From an uncultured Chloroflexota bacterium (GTDB lineage: Bacteria > Chloroflexota > Limnocylindria > Limnocylindrales > CSP1-4), in the NCBI GenBank assembly GCA_903930745.1, contig CAIYZX010000260.1, forward strand, positions 1 through 9,369: DNA of 9,369 nucleotides, given 5' to 3'. Positions 1-7,151 of the stretch are shown piece after piece. Made by a program: the position numbers and the translations under genes. The notes beneath the pieces were generated by a model. That model was not told the origin of the DNA, ran no database searches, and worked only from the letters and a program-made list of their open reading frames with translations. Each line of letters opens with the position of its first letter. Position 1 is the stretch's first letter.

Positions 1-1001
1 ACCGAGTAGAAGCACTGGCGCACGCACACCCGGGCCTTGCGGTCGACCCGGACCGGGCTGATCCTCGCGAAGTCGAAGGGGGCATCAGGAAGCGGCCGCA
101 GGGCCGCCCGGTCCGTCTCGCCCATGGCGCCGACCGTCTGGCGCCGGGCGCCGATGTGGCGCGCGAGGTCCCGGCGGTCGGCGTCGGCGAGCCGCCCGTT
201 GAGCTCGGCGAGGCTCCGCACCTTCGGGACCGGCACGAACCAGCGCCGTCGGTGCCTGCCCACCTCGCCCTCGATGCCGCCCTTCTCGTGGGCGCCCCGC
301 TCGCCGGGCTCGCAGTACGCGGACTCGAAGGCGTAGTGGGACCGGAGGGCGATGAACCGCTCGGTCTCGATCCGGTCGCGTCCGCGCAGGACCCGGGCGA
401 CGAGGGCTCTCGCGTTGTCGTACCGGATTCGGGCGGGGACGCCGCCGAGTCTCGCGAACGCGGTCACGTGGCCCTCGAGGAACGCCTCCTGGCCCTCCGA
501 GCCGAACGCGACGTGGACGGCGTCGCCCGAGTGGGACAGGCGCAGCTCGAACACCGCGACCTGGGTCCGCTCGCCGCCGATGTACACGTCGGCGAGTCCG
601 AAGTCGACCTGGGCCTCCTCGCCTGGCTCGTGGTGGGCGACGATCGCGACGTCGACCGCGTCGAGCGACAGCTCCCGGCGCGCCTCGCGGACGAACCGGC
701 GGACGGTGCTCTCGGCGACGTCGGCGCCGTGCTCGTCGACCAGGCGCTCCCAGATCCGCCGGGCCGTGTGGCGCTGCTTGCGCGGCGCGTCGCGGTCATC
801 GGTGAGCCAGGCCCGGATCGTGGCGGCGTGGGGGCCGATGGCCGGCTGGGCCCTGCCCTCGACCGGCCGGCGCGGCGGCGGGACGGCACTCTCGAGGGCC
901 TGGCGGACGATCCGCCTGTGGACCCCGTGCCGTCGCGCGAGCTCGCGGATCGACACCCCTTCCTCCCGGCGCTCCCGGCGGATACGCTCGAACTGCTCCA
1001 C
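1..1001 (-). CDS. istA: IS21-family transposase IstA, C-terminus cut by window edge
   Basis: DDE transposase that catalyses cut or copy steps of IS21 transposition together with the ATPase IstB. The GTG start at 1001 was chosen because an AGAGGAG ribosome binding site lies 9 nt upstream and the protein then opens VEQFERIRRERR, the usual IstA beginning. In order: an N-terminal helix-turn-helix (about residues 12-35, EGVSIRELARRHGVHRRIV), then an integrase core with the three acidic residues D133 (AQVDFG), D195 (RYDNAR) and E244 (EKGGIEGEVG), in normal IS21 spacing. After the core come the C-terminal beta-region motifs (FVPVPKVRSLAELN). The frame is open for 333 codons to position 3 with no stop, and IstA proteins are usually longer, so the break is the window edge and not decay. 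The gene looks intact as far as it can be seen. Confidence 0.94.
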   Translation of the reverse strand, partial: MEQFERIRRERREEGVSIRELARRHGVHRRIVRQALESAVPPPRRPVEGRAQPAIGPHAATIRAWLTDDRDAPRKQRHTARRIWERLVDEHGADVAESTVRRFVREARRELSLDAVDVAIVAHHEPGEEAQVDFGLADVYIGGERTQVAVFELRLSHSGDAVHVAFGSEGQEAFLEGHVTAFARLGGVPARIRYDNARALVARVLRGRDRIETERFIALRSHYAFESAYCEPGERGAHEKGGIEGEVGRHRRRWFVPVPKVRSLAELNGRLADADRRDLARHIGARRQTVGAMGETDRAALRPLPDAPFDFARISPVRVDRKARVCVRQCFYS

Positions 1002-1076
1002 CCTCGACAACTCCTCTGGCCCTCGCTTCGACTGTCCTGCAAGACCAGCCGAGCGTAGGGAGCGATGAGGTCGGGG

Positions 1077-1132
1077 GTGGGGCCATTTCTGGTGATCAAA
1101 CTGGCCGAAAGTGGGGCCAGTTCAAGTGATCA
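1077..1132 (-). repeat. IS21 terminal repeats, two spaced copies
   Basis: Two copies of GTGGGGCCA-N6-GTGATCA occur at 1077-1098 and 1111-1132 on the plus strand, 34 bp apart start to start. The six-base middles differ (TTTCTG and GTTCAA). The outer copy ends 8 bp inside the proposed element end at 1140. Multiple short repeats at each end are a known feature of IS21 elements and act as transposase binding sites. Their identity as IstA sites is inferred from position. Confidence 0.75.
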
Positions 1133-1282
1133 TGCCCACATGCTGACTTCAGGACGCATCCGAGGCGCCGGAACTGGCAGGCGCGGCAGAGCGTGCACCC
1201 TGCCTCTCCGCGACCGCACGCCAGGGACCGATGCAGGACGAACCGGGCACTGTCGCGGCTCCGCGTCGCGCCGGAGCAGCGA

Positions 1283-3247
1283 TCAACCCGTGAAGGCGCC
1301 GGAGCCGTCGTTCCACGGACCGGGCGGCGTCCCGATGTACGTCGCGATCCGCAAGAAGGCCGTGCGAACTGAGGCTGGTACTGGCCGGTTCTCGATCTGC
1401 GCGCGCCGCATGACGCCGAATGCCCGGACCGCCTCGACCAGGTCTGGGTCTCGCATGCGCCGGGCCGTTGCCTCGAGCAGTTCCACGGAGGCGTAGACCT
1501 CGTCGACCGGGGCGTCGAGCATGCGGTGAACGAAGGTCGCGAGCATGAACCTGACGTGCCGTCGCGGGAACACGGGTCGGCCGTTGATGGTCGCCCGCGC
1601 GAGGAACTCGATGTGGGCGAGCTCCTTGGCGAGCCCCTCGGCTGCCTGAGCGCGCCGCAGCGGCTCCACGACCACGTCGGCGACCACCGGGCCGCTCCGT
1701 CGGCGGAGCCGGAGGACAAGGCGCCGCGTGTCGGCCGGCACCTGCCCGACGATGCTGGCGATCACCGAGAGCGGGTTGAGGGAGGCGCTCGCGTACGCCT
1801 CTGCGGAGAGCTCGACGCGATCGCACTTCATCTCGATCTTCCGCGGGTGCGCTCCGGCGACCGCGAGCAGGATGGACAGACGCTCCTCGACAGGCAACTC
1901 GTCGATCGGACTGGGGCCCGATGGTAGGCCGCCGTCGGCGATGGCGCAGTCGATCGCCGCGAGGATTGCCGCGCACGACTCCACTGAGGCGAGGACAGTG
2001 TCGACGAGCTCTTCATCGGGCACCTGCTCCGGATGCGTGCGATGTCGGCCGAGCAGGACGAAGTCCTGGCCGACCTCGTAGTCGGCGTGGGCGTCCGCGT
2101 TGCGGATCCGACCGTCAAAGCCGAGCAGGGCGTCTCCCAGTCCGCTGGTGCGCGCCGCCTGGTGCACGTTCGTGTACTCGGCCGTGTACTTGATCGGAGC
2201 CTTGGCGCCAGTCGACACGACCAGGTTGAGGAGGTTCCCTGACACCCGCTCGGTCATCTGCGCGCCGAGGCGCAGGACCGCGCTCGCCTCGATCCGCCGC
2301 TGTCCCGCCAGCTCGCGCAAGAGTGTCTCGGCCTGGAGCTGCGACTCGTAGAACACCTGCCGAGCGTGTGCGATGTCCGCCTGGCGGACGGGGTCGCTGA
2401 CAAGCGCTGCGAACGACGCACGAGATGCGTCCAGTCGCTCATACACCAGCCGAGCGATGCGGTAGACCCGCGACTCGTCGAAGGCCCGGTCCAGGAGGCC
2501 GAGGTCGAGGAGCAGCCCGACGCCGAGACCGGTCGGGCCGTTCGCCTTGCCCGTGATCCGCTCGTAGAGGGCCATGCCCTCTGCGTCGAGATCGACGATG
2601 TTCGCGGCGCCGGTGGTGTCGTACGCCGCAGCCGCGGCTTCGATCAGAGAGGTCGGCATGCGGATGCTGTGGTCGAAGCCCCACCAGTCGAGACGCGTGT
2701 TGACGAGCCCGATCTGCCTGGCGGCCTTGTTGAGGTGCGCTTGGCCGGCTTGCTCATGGAGCCGGGCCTCATTGGGCGACCCGGCGGCGAGCGCGTCGAG
2801 GTAGGCGCCCGCCATCGCGCCCAGCTCATCGACCAGCGCGAGGATCGGATCCCACAGCGCCAGCCACGGCCGCCGTCGGCCGTTGTTCACGACTCGTGCT
2901 CGGAGCACCGCGATGCGTTCGAGCGAGCGCTCGAGCGACCCGCTGTCCGCCGAGTCGGAGCCGATCGACGCTAGTCCCTCGAACAGCTCCTCGATCCACG
3001 GGCTCAGGTCGCCGATCGCATCCCCGAAGTCGATCGGATCGACCTTCTGGGTGTTCGGGGTCAGGATGGTGCGCAGGTCGTCGACGGTGGGCCGTCGACG
3101 TTTCACATGCTCGTCGTCACGGGGAGTCCAGGCGCCGCAGGTGCACGTCGTGGTCACGGGCACCGTCGCGCCGCAGTCATCGCAGGTCACGCCCTCGAAG
3201 ACGATCTGGAACGTGCGGATCTGGCCCTCGCCATCGTCCTCGACCAC
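1283..3247 (-). CDS. Unrecognised 654-aa protein with N-terminal Cys cluster and HEPN-like RNxxxH motif
   Basis: Family not recognised. The start is GTG at 3247, just downstream of GGAGGGGG. No alternative ATG is near. Residues 22-37 contain C22-x2-C25 and C35-x-C37, a short Zn-ribbon-like knuckle. A charged linker (about 43-60) follows, then a long, mostly helical body without signal peptide or membrane segments. At 382-387 lies RNADAH inside GFDGRIRNADAHADYEVG; this fits the R-N-x3-H signature of HEPN RNases, where Arg and His are catalytic. The C-terminal 200 residues (about 450-654) look like a separate alpha/beta domain I cannot name. The gene lies 108 bp downstream of the serine recombinase in the same orientation and may be co-transcribed as cargo. 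It ends 142 bp from the IS21 terminus and appears undamaged. An RNase or abortive-infection role is inference from one motif. A non-catalytic scaffold with a chance match is the main alternative. Confidence 0.85.
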   Translation of the reverse strand: MVEDDGEGQIRTFQIVFEGVTCDDCGATVPVTTTCTCGAWTPRDDEHVKRRRPTVDDLRTILTPNTQKVDPIDFGDAIGDLSPWIEELFEGLASIGSDSADSGSLERSLERIAVLRARVVNNGRRRPWLALWDPILALVDELGAMAGAYLDALAAGSPNEARLHEQAGQAHLNKAARQIGLVNTRLDWWGFDHSIRMPTSLIEAAAAAYDTTGAANIVDLDAEGMALYERITGKANGPTGLGVGLLLDLGLLDRAFDESRVYRIARLVYERLDASRASFAALVSDPVRQADIAHARQVFYESQLQAETLLRELAGQRRIEASAVLRLGAQMTERVSGNLLNLVVSTGAKAPIKYTAEYTNVHQAARTSGLGDALLGFDGRIRNADAHADYEVGQDFVLLGRHRTHPEQVPDEELVDTVLASVESCAAILAAIDCAIADGGLPSGPSPIDELPVEERLSILLAVAGAHPRKIEMKCDRVELSAEAYASASLNPLSVIASIVGQVPADTRRLVLRLRRRSGPVVADVVVEPLRRAQAAEGLAKELAHIEFLARATINGRPVFPRRHVRFMLATFVHRMLDAPVDEVYASVELLEATARRMRDPDLVEAVRAFGVMRRAQIENRPVPASVRTAFLRIATYIGTPPGPWNDGSGAFTG

Positions 3248-3342
3248 GCCCCCTCCGTCACTGGTTGACCTCGGTCGCCACCCAACGTCGCTCCTGCACG
3301 CCCAGGAGTCAAGCCGTTTACCAACGAAGGGGCTCGTTTGAC

Positions 3343-3357
3343 AGCGCGGGCCGCGCT
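3343..3357 (-). terminator. GC-rich hairpin at the recombinase stop codon
   Basis: AGCGCGGGCCGCGCT is a perfect palindrome around a central G and overlaps the TAG stop of the recombinase (3356-3358). In RNA of the minus strand it would fold as a short strong stem. No U-run follows (GTCAAAC), so it is not a classic intrinsic terminator. It might weaken read-through into the 654-residue gene or protect the 3' end of the upstream message. A TTGACT hexamer on the minus strand at 3307-3312 could serve a separate promoter for that gene, but no good -10 box follows it. Confidence 0.3.
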
Positions 3358-5764
3358 AGGCGACTCGGCGGAGAGTCCGAGCGACGGGCAGACGGTCGAG
3401 CTGCGCATCCGAGATCAGCCATCGCGTCTTGGTGCCGTGTGTACGAGCCTCCCCGTCGATGACACCCGACTCGAGCCATCGATGGACGAGCCAGGGGCTG
3501 GCGTGCGCGCGCTGAGCGAAGGCGACAAGGCCGAGCTTCTCACCCGTGCGGGACGGGCTGGACTCGGACGGCACCCGGGCACCCCACACGCTGTCCAGCT
3601 CCTCGCGGGGAATGTGCCAACGGATGGTGCCGCCAACGACTGACCGGACTCCCCTGACTTGCCCACGCTCGATCCAGGTGCGGACGGTCGCCCTGTGAGC
3701 GTGGGCCGCGGCGGCGAATGCTGTCAGGGTCATGAGCCGGGGATCCCGAGGCTTCTTCTCGGCCTCTTCGGCGGCGAGGCACTTGTCCAGCTCCTCGACC
3801 GGGATGGCCCACCCCGGCATGCGGTAGCGCTCGTCCGTGCAGCTGCCGCGGATCAGCCCCGCGTGAAGCCAGCGACGGATCGTCTGCCTGCCTCGCCCGG
3901 ACAGCCGACAGAACTCGCGAAGCGTGTACGTCTCCTGCGCCACCGGGCGTGGCACCATGACCAGGCCATCGCGCGCTTGTAGAGCAGAGGCTCGGCCGCT
4001 CAGGCCGACTGCGATCCCAACATAGGGTCGCGAAGACGACTGTTCCAGACCCAATGCTGGATTCGCCGCCGAGACGACCGCGGCGAGGGCCATGCCGAAG
4101 GACTCGTTGCGGGCGGACACCTTGGTGATGTGGCCCAGTGCTCCGCGCTCAGTCCCCGAACGCTTGATCTCGACGCGAACACCTGCGTTGGCAAGTAGGT
4201 CGTTCTTCGTCTTGGTGTCGGCCTTGGCCCACACCTTCGACCAGTTCCGGAGGTGGGCAATCGCCTCCCGATACTTGACCACCGGCTCGTAGGCCGAGGC
4301 CCTCCTCGCTTCGTCCAGCGCCTCGTATTCCTGAAGGCGACGCGCCAGGTCGTCGCGCACGACCGCAGCATCGATGCCCGCCAGGGCGGCGAGGGCCTGG
4401 CGTAGCTGGGCGATCCGAGGGTCTGGGACGAACACCTCCGCCGCGCGCCTCTCGTCGGCCACCATGGCCGCGAGCTCCGCCTCGACTGCGGCGATCAGCT
4501 CGGCGTTGTTGAAGGTGATGCCGCCGATCAGCTCGTCGAGTTCCCGGTCGGCCACGTCAACGCGGAAGGACGTGACGTGATCGCCTTCCTCGAGGGAGCC
4601 ACACCGCATCCGGTACACGGGCGGAGCGAACGTGTCGCAGACCCACAGGTTGCACCCGCACTCCCCGTAGGCGATGCCCGACAGGAGGTAGTCCCGGTAC
4701 TTCTTGCGCTGCTTGTTGCCCAGTGAGCGCTTGCGCGCCAGAGCAAGAATCTCGTAGTACGTTTCCTTCGACCAGAGCGGCGGCAGGAGGCAGGGAACCA
4801 GCTCGCTCTCGGCGTTCCGGCGTGGACGCGGCGGCGATTCGCGTCCGGGCTTGAAGCCGGTGTACGTGGTCGGCATCTGGTACCCGGCGAGCTTCGGATT
4901 CTTGAGGCTGTAGTACCACCAGCGCTTGTCCATCTGGCGGCCCGCCGGCGTGAAGCCGCCGAGTTCCGTTGACTTGGCCCACTCGCCCAGCTCGGCGAAC
5001 GACGACCCGGCGAGGTACCTCCGGCAACCCTCCTGCATGATGCTGGCGAGGGGCTGCTGGACGTCCCACCGCGTAACCGACCCACGCCGCCCCATGAACG
5101 CGGGGGCCCGCTCGGCTTGCACGAAGACCTCTGGCTGCACTCCGACGACGTGTCCTGCGCGCGTCAGGGTCTCGATGTGCGTGCCCACGTAGTAGCCCGT
5201 GTTTCGCGCGTGGTACTCCGCGTTCATGTCCTGCATCGTCTCGAGTTGCCAGGCCGCGGGGTTGCGCTGGTCGCCCTCGAAGCGGCCGAGGTACTCGAGC
5301 TCGATGCCGTGCAGCCGGAACTTGCGCTTGTACTGAATCGACTGCTCCAGATTCCGGAACAGGCGCTCGTTGACGAAGCAGCCAACCACCTTGAAGTGGT
5401 TCGCGAGCGCCTGCTCGAACAGCAGCGCAAAGGCTGCTCGGCCGACGACGTCGGTGGCGCTCTGGACGTCGAAGAACACGCCGTTCTCCGGCACGTAGAC
5501 CTGCTTGGCCGCGAGCAGGGTCAACACGTGCCTGAGTTGCGCGTCGGGAGCCTCGCCGGCCAGACTCCGCGCCGAACTATGCCGGACGTACGCGGCGCCC
5601 TTCTTCCAGGTCACAGCTGCCTCGGCCGGGAGACCGTCGGCCCACTCGCGCCAGATCTCGGCCAACCTGACTTCCCACTCCGCCTTGGCCTCGTGGGCGG
5701 TTCGCCTCTCCGTGGCATCGGGGCGTGCGGGGTCAGGTGCCGCCGTTGCTCTCGGGTCCGTCAT
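3356..5764 (-). CDS. Large serine recombinase with three C-terminal helix-turn-helix repeats
   Basis: Site-specific recombinase, likely the integrase of a mobile element. The 802 residues read: a charged helical N-terminal extension (1-55); a resolvase catalytic domain (about 56-190) with YVRHSS giving nucleophile S63 and the arginine pair R134/R137 (ERLFRN); a recombinase DNA-binding domain (about 190-300, with YYVGTHIETL and LKNPKLAGYQMP); a degenerate zinc ribbon (C369, C371, C376, C388); and a coiled coil (about 420-520). Most large serine recombinases stop soon after. Here three excisionase/MerR-like helix-turn-helix units follow (about 611-660, 676-724 and 743-792), each with the pattern T/A-V/I-R-x-W-x3-G. 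The ATG at 5764 lies inside the end of the upstream regulator gene. An AGGAGG at 5779-5784 is 14 nt away, longer than usual, so translational coupling is likely. All catalytic residues seem present. Confidence 0.94.
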   Translation of the reverse strand: MTDPRATAAPDPARPDATERRTAHEAKAEWEVRLAEIWREWADGLPAEAAVTWKKGAAYVRHSSARSLAGEAPDAQLRHVLTLLAAKQVYVPENGVFFDVQSATDVVGRAAFALLFEQALANHFKVVGCFVNERLFRNLEQSIQYKRKFRLHGIELEYLGRFEGDQRNPAAWQLETMQDMNAEYHARNTGYYVGTHIETLTRAGHVVGVQPEVFVQAERAPAFMGRRGSVTRWDVQQPLASIMQEGCRRYLAGSSFAELGEWAKSTELGGFTPAGRQMDKRWWYYSLKNPKLAGYQMPTTYTGFKPGRESPPRPRRNAESELVPCLLPPLWSKETYYEILALARKRSLGNKQRKKYRDYLLSGIAYGECGCNLWVCDTFAPPVYRMRCGSLEEGDHVTSFRVDVADRELDELIGGITFNNAELIAAVEAELAAMVADERRAAEVFVPDPRIAQLRQALAALAGIDAAVVRDDLARRLQEYEALDEARRASAYEPVVKYREAIAHLRNWSKVWAKADTKTKNDLLANAGVRVEIKRSGTERGALGHITKVSARNESFGMALAAVVSAANPALGLEQSSSRPYVGIAVGLSGRASALQARDGLVMVPRPVAQETYTLREFCRLSGRGRQTIRRWLHAGLIRGSCTDERYRMPGWAIPVEELDKCLAAEEAEKKPRDPRLMTLTAFAAAAHAHRATVRTWIERGQVRGVRSVVGGTIRWHIPREELDSVWGARVPSESSPSRTGEKLGLVAFAQRAHASPWLVHRWLESGVIDGEARTHGTKTRWLISDAQLDRLPVARTLRRVA

Positions 5765-6233
5765 CGCGGCGTCCCGCGCCTCCTGTTTCGTGGCGCCGGG
5801 CAGGCCTGTGCCTGCCGTGCCTTCGTTCGTGCTCGACCAGCATCGTGGCGATGGTCCTGGCCATCGCCCGTGTCGCGATCCGGACCTCGAGCTCGTCGTC
5901 CGGCTCCACCGTTTCTGCTCCGTACCCCGTTCGAGTCAAGCGTTGCGCTGAGCCAGCGCCTGGGTCCGCAGATGTCGGCGTTGCGGCGGGGTCGGACGTC
6001 GGAGTGACGGCCTTCAGGACGCGGCCAGCACGCTGCCGATCGTCCACGTCGGCCGGGTCAGGGTGGTCGATCGCGGCGCCGTGCGGCACGAAGTCCTCGA
6101 GAGCACGGAGCTGGACTCCGTACGCTCCGGCGAGAGCCACGATCTCGGCGAACAACGGGTCGACGTCCGCCCCCTCCTCGATCGCAGCGAGCCGGCCGAT
6201 CGGGATGCCGGTCGAAGCGGAGACGTCGCCCAT
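5733..6233 (-). CDS. XRE-type regulator overlapping recombinase start; N-terminus probably displaced by a frameshift
   Basis: DNA-binding regulator, 166 residues from the only in-frame ATG (6233). That ATG falls inside the helix-turn-helix. Reading the same frame further upstream gives RLGDKLADLRVGAGLAMGDV and then STGIPIGRLAAIEEG, a full XRE domain whose first helix lies before the ATG. No ATG, GTG or TTG occurs in that frame between 6234 and the TAG at 6343-6345. In a neighbouring frame, an ATG at 6315 follows GGAGG by 3 nt and reads MPVSHRGHSDVTS before it would have to shift by one base to join the XRE frame. The C-terminal half is rich in Pro, Ala and charged residues and includes a helical stretch (about 110-135). 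The last 32 nt overlap the recombinase start, which argues for one transcript. The helix-turn-helix is clear; the real start is not. Confidence 0.65.
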   Translation of the reverse strand: MGDVSASTGIPIGRLAAIEEGADVDPLFAEIVALAGAYGVQLRALEDFVPHGAAIDHPDPADVDDRQRAGRVLKAVTPTSDPAATPTSADPGAGSAQRLTRTGYGAETVEPDDELEVRIATRAMARTIATMLVEHERRHGRHRPARRHETGGAGRRDDGPESNGGT

Positions 6234-6337
6234 CGCAAGGCCCGCCCCAACCCTCAGATCCGCGAGCTTGTCGCCGAGACGTGACGTCGGAGTGACCTCG
6301 GTGCGAGACTGGCATCGCCCTCCGTAAGGTTGGCGAC

Positions 6338-6354
6338 GATCCTATTCTAGTATC
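6338..6354. promoter_or_regulatory. Imperfect palindrome, candidate operator between divergent XRE genes
   Basis: GATCCTA-TTC-TAGTATC has 7-bp arms around a 3-bp centre with one mismatched pair. It sits in the only clearly AT-rich patch of the neighbourhood, between two divergent XRE regulator genes. Size and symmetry suit a dimeric XRE repressor. It covers the candidate -10 of the leftward promoter and of any rightward one. Binding is inferred, not shown. Confidence 0.5.
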
Positions 6355-6373
6355 ATCCGGAGGCGGCTGTCGA
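6344..6373 (-). promoter_or_regulatory. Candidate leftward promoter for regulator-recombinase transcript
   Basis: On the minus strand TAGAAT (complement of 6344-6349) matches the -10 consensus at five of six bases. TCGACA (complement of 6368-6373) lies 18 bp upstream as a fair -35. Transcription would begin roughly at 6335-6338, about 20 nt before the ATG at 6315. The -10 lies inside the palindrome at 6338-6354, so repressor binding would block it. No equally good rightward promoter is visible; TATTCT (6343-6348) is the best -10 on that strand. Confidence 0.45.
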
Positions 6374-6628
6374 ATGCGGGATGGCGAGCCAGTCAGCGAG
6401 GAGGACCTGGCCACTGGCCAGCGACTGGCGTCATCTCGTGCCGCGGCCGGCATGTCGCAGCGGCGGGCCGCGGAGGCGCTCGGCGTTGCCCAGAGTCGTA
6501 TCGCCAAACTGGAGACGGGAGCGCGGCGTCTGCTGTTCAGCGAGGCGGTCGCCTTCGCACGACTCTATGGGGTCTCCCTGGACGCCCTCGCAGGCTCAGT
6601 CGGAACGGACGTCGCTGGATCGGACTGA
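6374..6628 (+). CDS. Small XRE-family helix-turn-helix regulator
   Basis: An 84-residue DNA-binding protein made almost wholly of one XRE/Cro-CI domain (about residues 13-70). Helix 2 is SQRRAAEALG and the recognition helix region is VAQSRIAKLETG, followed by the typical AVAFARLYGVSLDAL ending. The ATG follows GGAGG (6359-6363) with a 10-nt gap. It is divergent from the longer XRE gene on the minus strand and shares a short AT-rich gap holding a palindrome. Both proteins carry a similar Y-G-V-x-L-x-A-L tail to the domain, so they may be distant paralogues. The likely role is repressor or antirepressor in a two-gene switch that controls the recombinase, by analogy with phage and integrative-element immunity regions. 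It could instead be an orphan antitoxin-like regulator, but no toxin-like partner follows it. Confidence 0.87.
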   Translation: MRDGEPVSEEDLATGQRLASSRAAAGMSQRRAAEALGVAQSRIAKLETGARRLLFSEAVAFARLYGVSLDALAGSVGTDVAGSD

Positions 6629-6758
6629 GCTCCGCGAGCGCCGCGTCGATCTGGCACCCGCCCAGCCTTCCTGATGAGTCCGGCTCTCACTGCGCGCCGT
6701 CTCACCTGTGACGGTCCGATGTCCAAGGACTCCGCCGCCCGACGGGCCCGCCCTTGCA

Positions 6759-7151
6759 CTACCAGATCTTCAGGTCGCTCCCGTACCGGATGACCCAGTA
6801 GGAGACCCCGCCGTCGGGGGCGAAGACGCTCGCGACAGCGCCGGTGTCCATCTTCCAGGGCTTGCGGAAGGTCATCGGCGCGAGGATGTCGCCAGCGCGG
6901 ACGTTCGCCCAGCCGAAGGCACGGTCCGTCTTCACGACGAAGCAGAACGCGGCGGGGCGCTCGTCCGCAACACCCGCCGGACCATGGCAGAGCATCACCT
7001 TGATGTCGTTCGGCCCGGGTCGGAGGTCGAACCACACGGGCGCGTTCGCATCGGCCGTGATGGCGTTGAGGCGGCTCACGAAAGCACGGCTGGCGGACAG
7101 AACATCCAGCAGAGAACGGTCGTGGTCGTGGGTTGCGGGGTCGCGGGCCAT
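6759..7151 (-). CDS. Unrecognised 130-aa soluble protein
   Basis: Family not recognised. The ATG at 7151 is preceded by GAGGAG with an 8-nt gap, which decides this start over an upstream in-frame ATG at 7220. The N-terminal third (about 8-35) is likely helical; the rest mixes strands and loops and is rich in aromatic residues, ending KIW. A central piece, VRAGDILAPMTF (about 84-95), followed by a strand-rich tail with YWVIRYGSDL, loosely recalls small proteins common in phage and metagenome collections; this is memory of a pattern and not a family assignment. There is no signal peptide, membrane segment or cysteine motif. It is convergent with the small XRE gene (130 bp between stops) and divergent from the restriction enzyme across 339 bp. 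Nothing ties it firmly to either. Confidence 0.72.
   Translation of the reverse strand: MARDPATHDHDRSLLDVLSASRAFVSRLNAITADANAPVWFDLRPGPNDIKVMLCHGPAGVADERPAAFCFVVKTDRAFGWANVRAGDILAPMTFRKPWKMDTGAVASVFAPDGGVSYWVIRYGSDLKIW

Larger units (their letters stand above)
1..1140 (-). mobile_element. IS21-family insertion sequence, istA end (partial; continues past left edge)
   Basis: This stretch holds an IS21-type transposase gene read leftward and, upstream of it, an outer terminus. On the element's strand the end begins TGTGGGCATGATCACTTGAA and carries two copies of a spaced motif, as IS21 ends usually do. IS21 elements typically start 5'-TG and end CA-3', so the boundary is set at 1140, where the plus strand reads CCCACA followed by TGCTGA. 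The partner ATPase gene istB normally follows istA and would lie outside the window. The other end and the target duplication cannot be seen. The boundary could be off by a few bases. Confidence 0.8.

Noticed and set aside
156..1058. 300-codon plus-strand open frame
   Set aside because: It is the exact antisense of the istA frame. Its openness follows from GC-rich codon use, and the istA strand has a ribosome binding site and conserved motifs.
1141..1282. Gap between the IS end and the 654-residue gene examined for a gene remnant, tRNA or att site
   Set aside because: No recognisable motif, no cloverleaf and no strong hairpin was found.
6058..6507. 149-codon minus-strand open frame spanning the switch region
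   Set aside because: It crosses the divergent promoter gap and the opposite XRE gene. Only its internal ATG at 6315 is of interest, as a possible start for the frame-displaced regulator.
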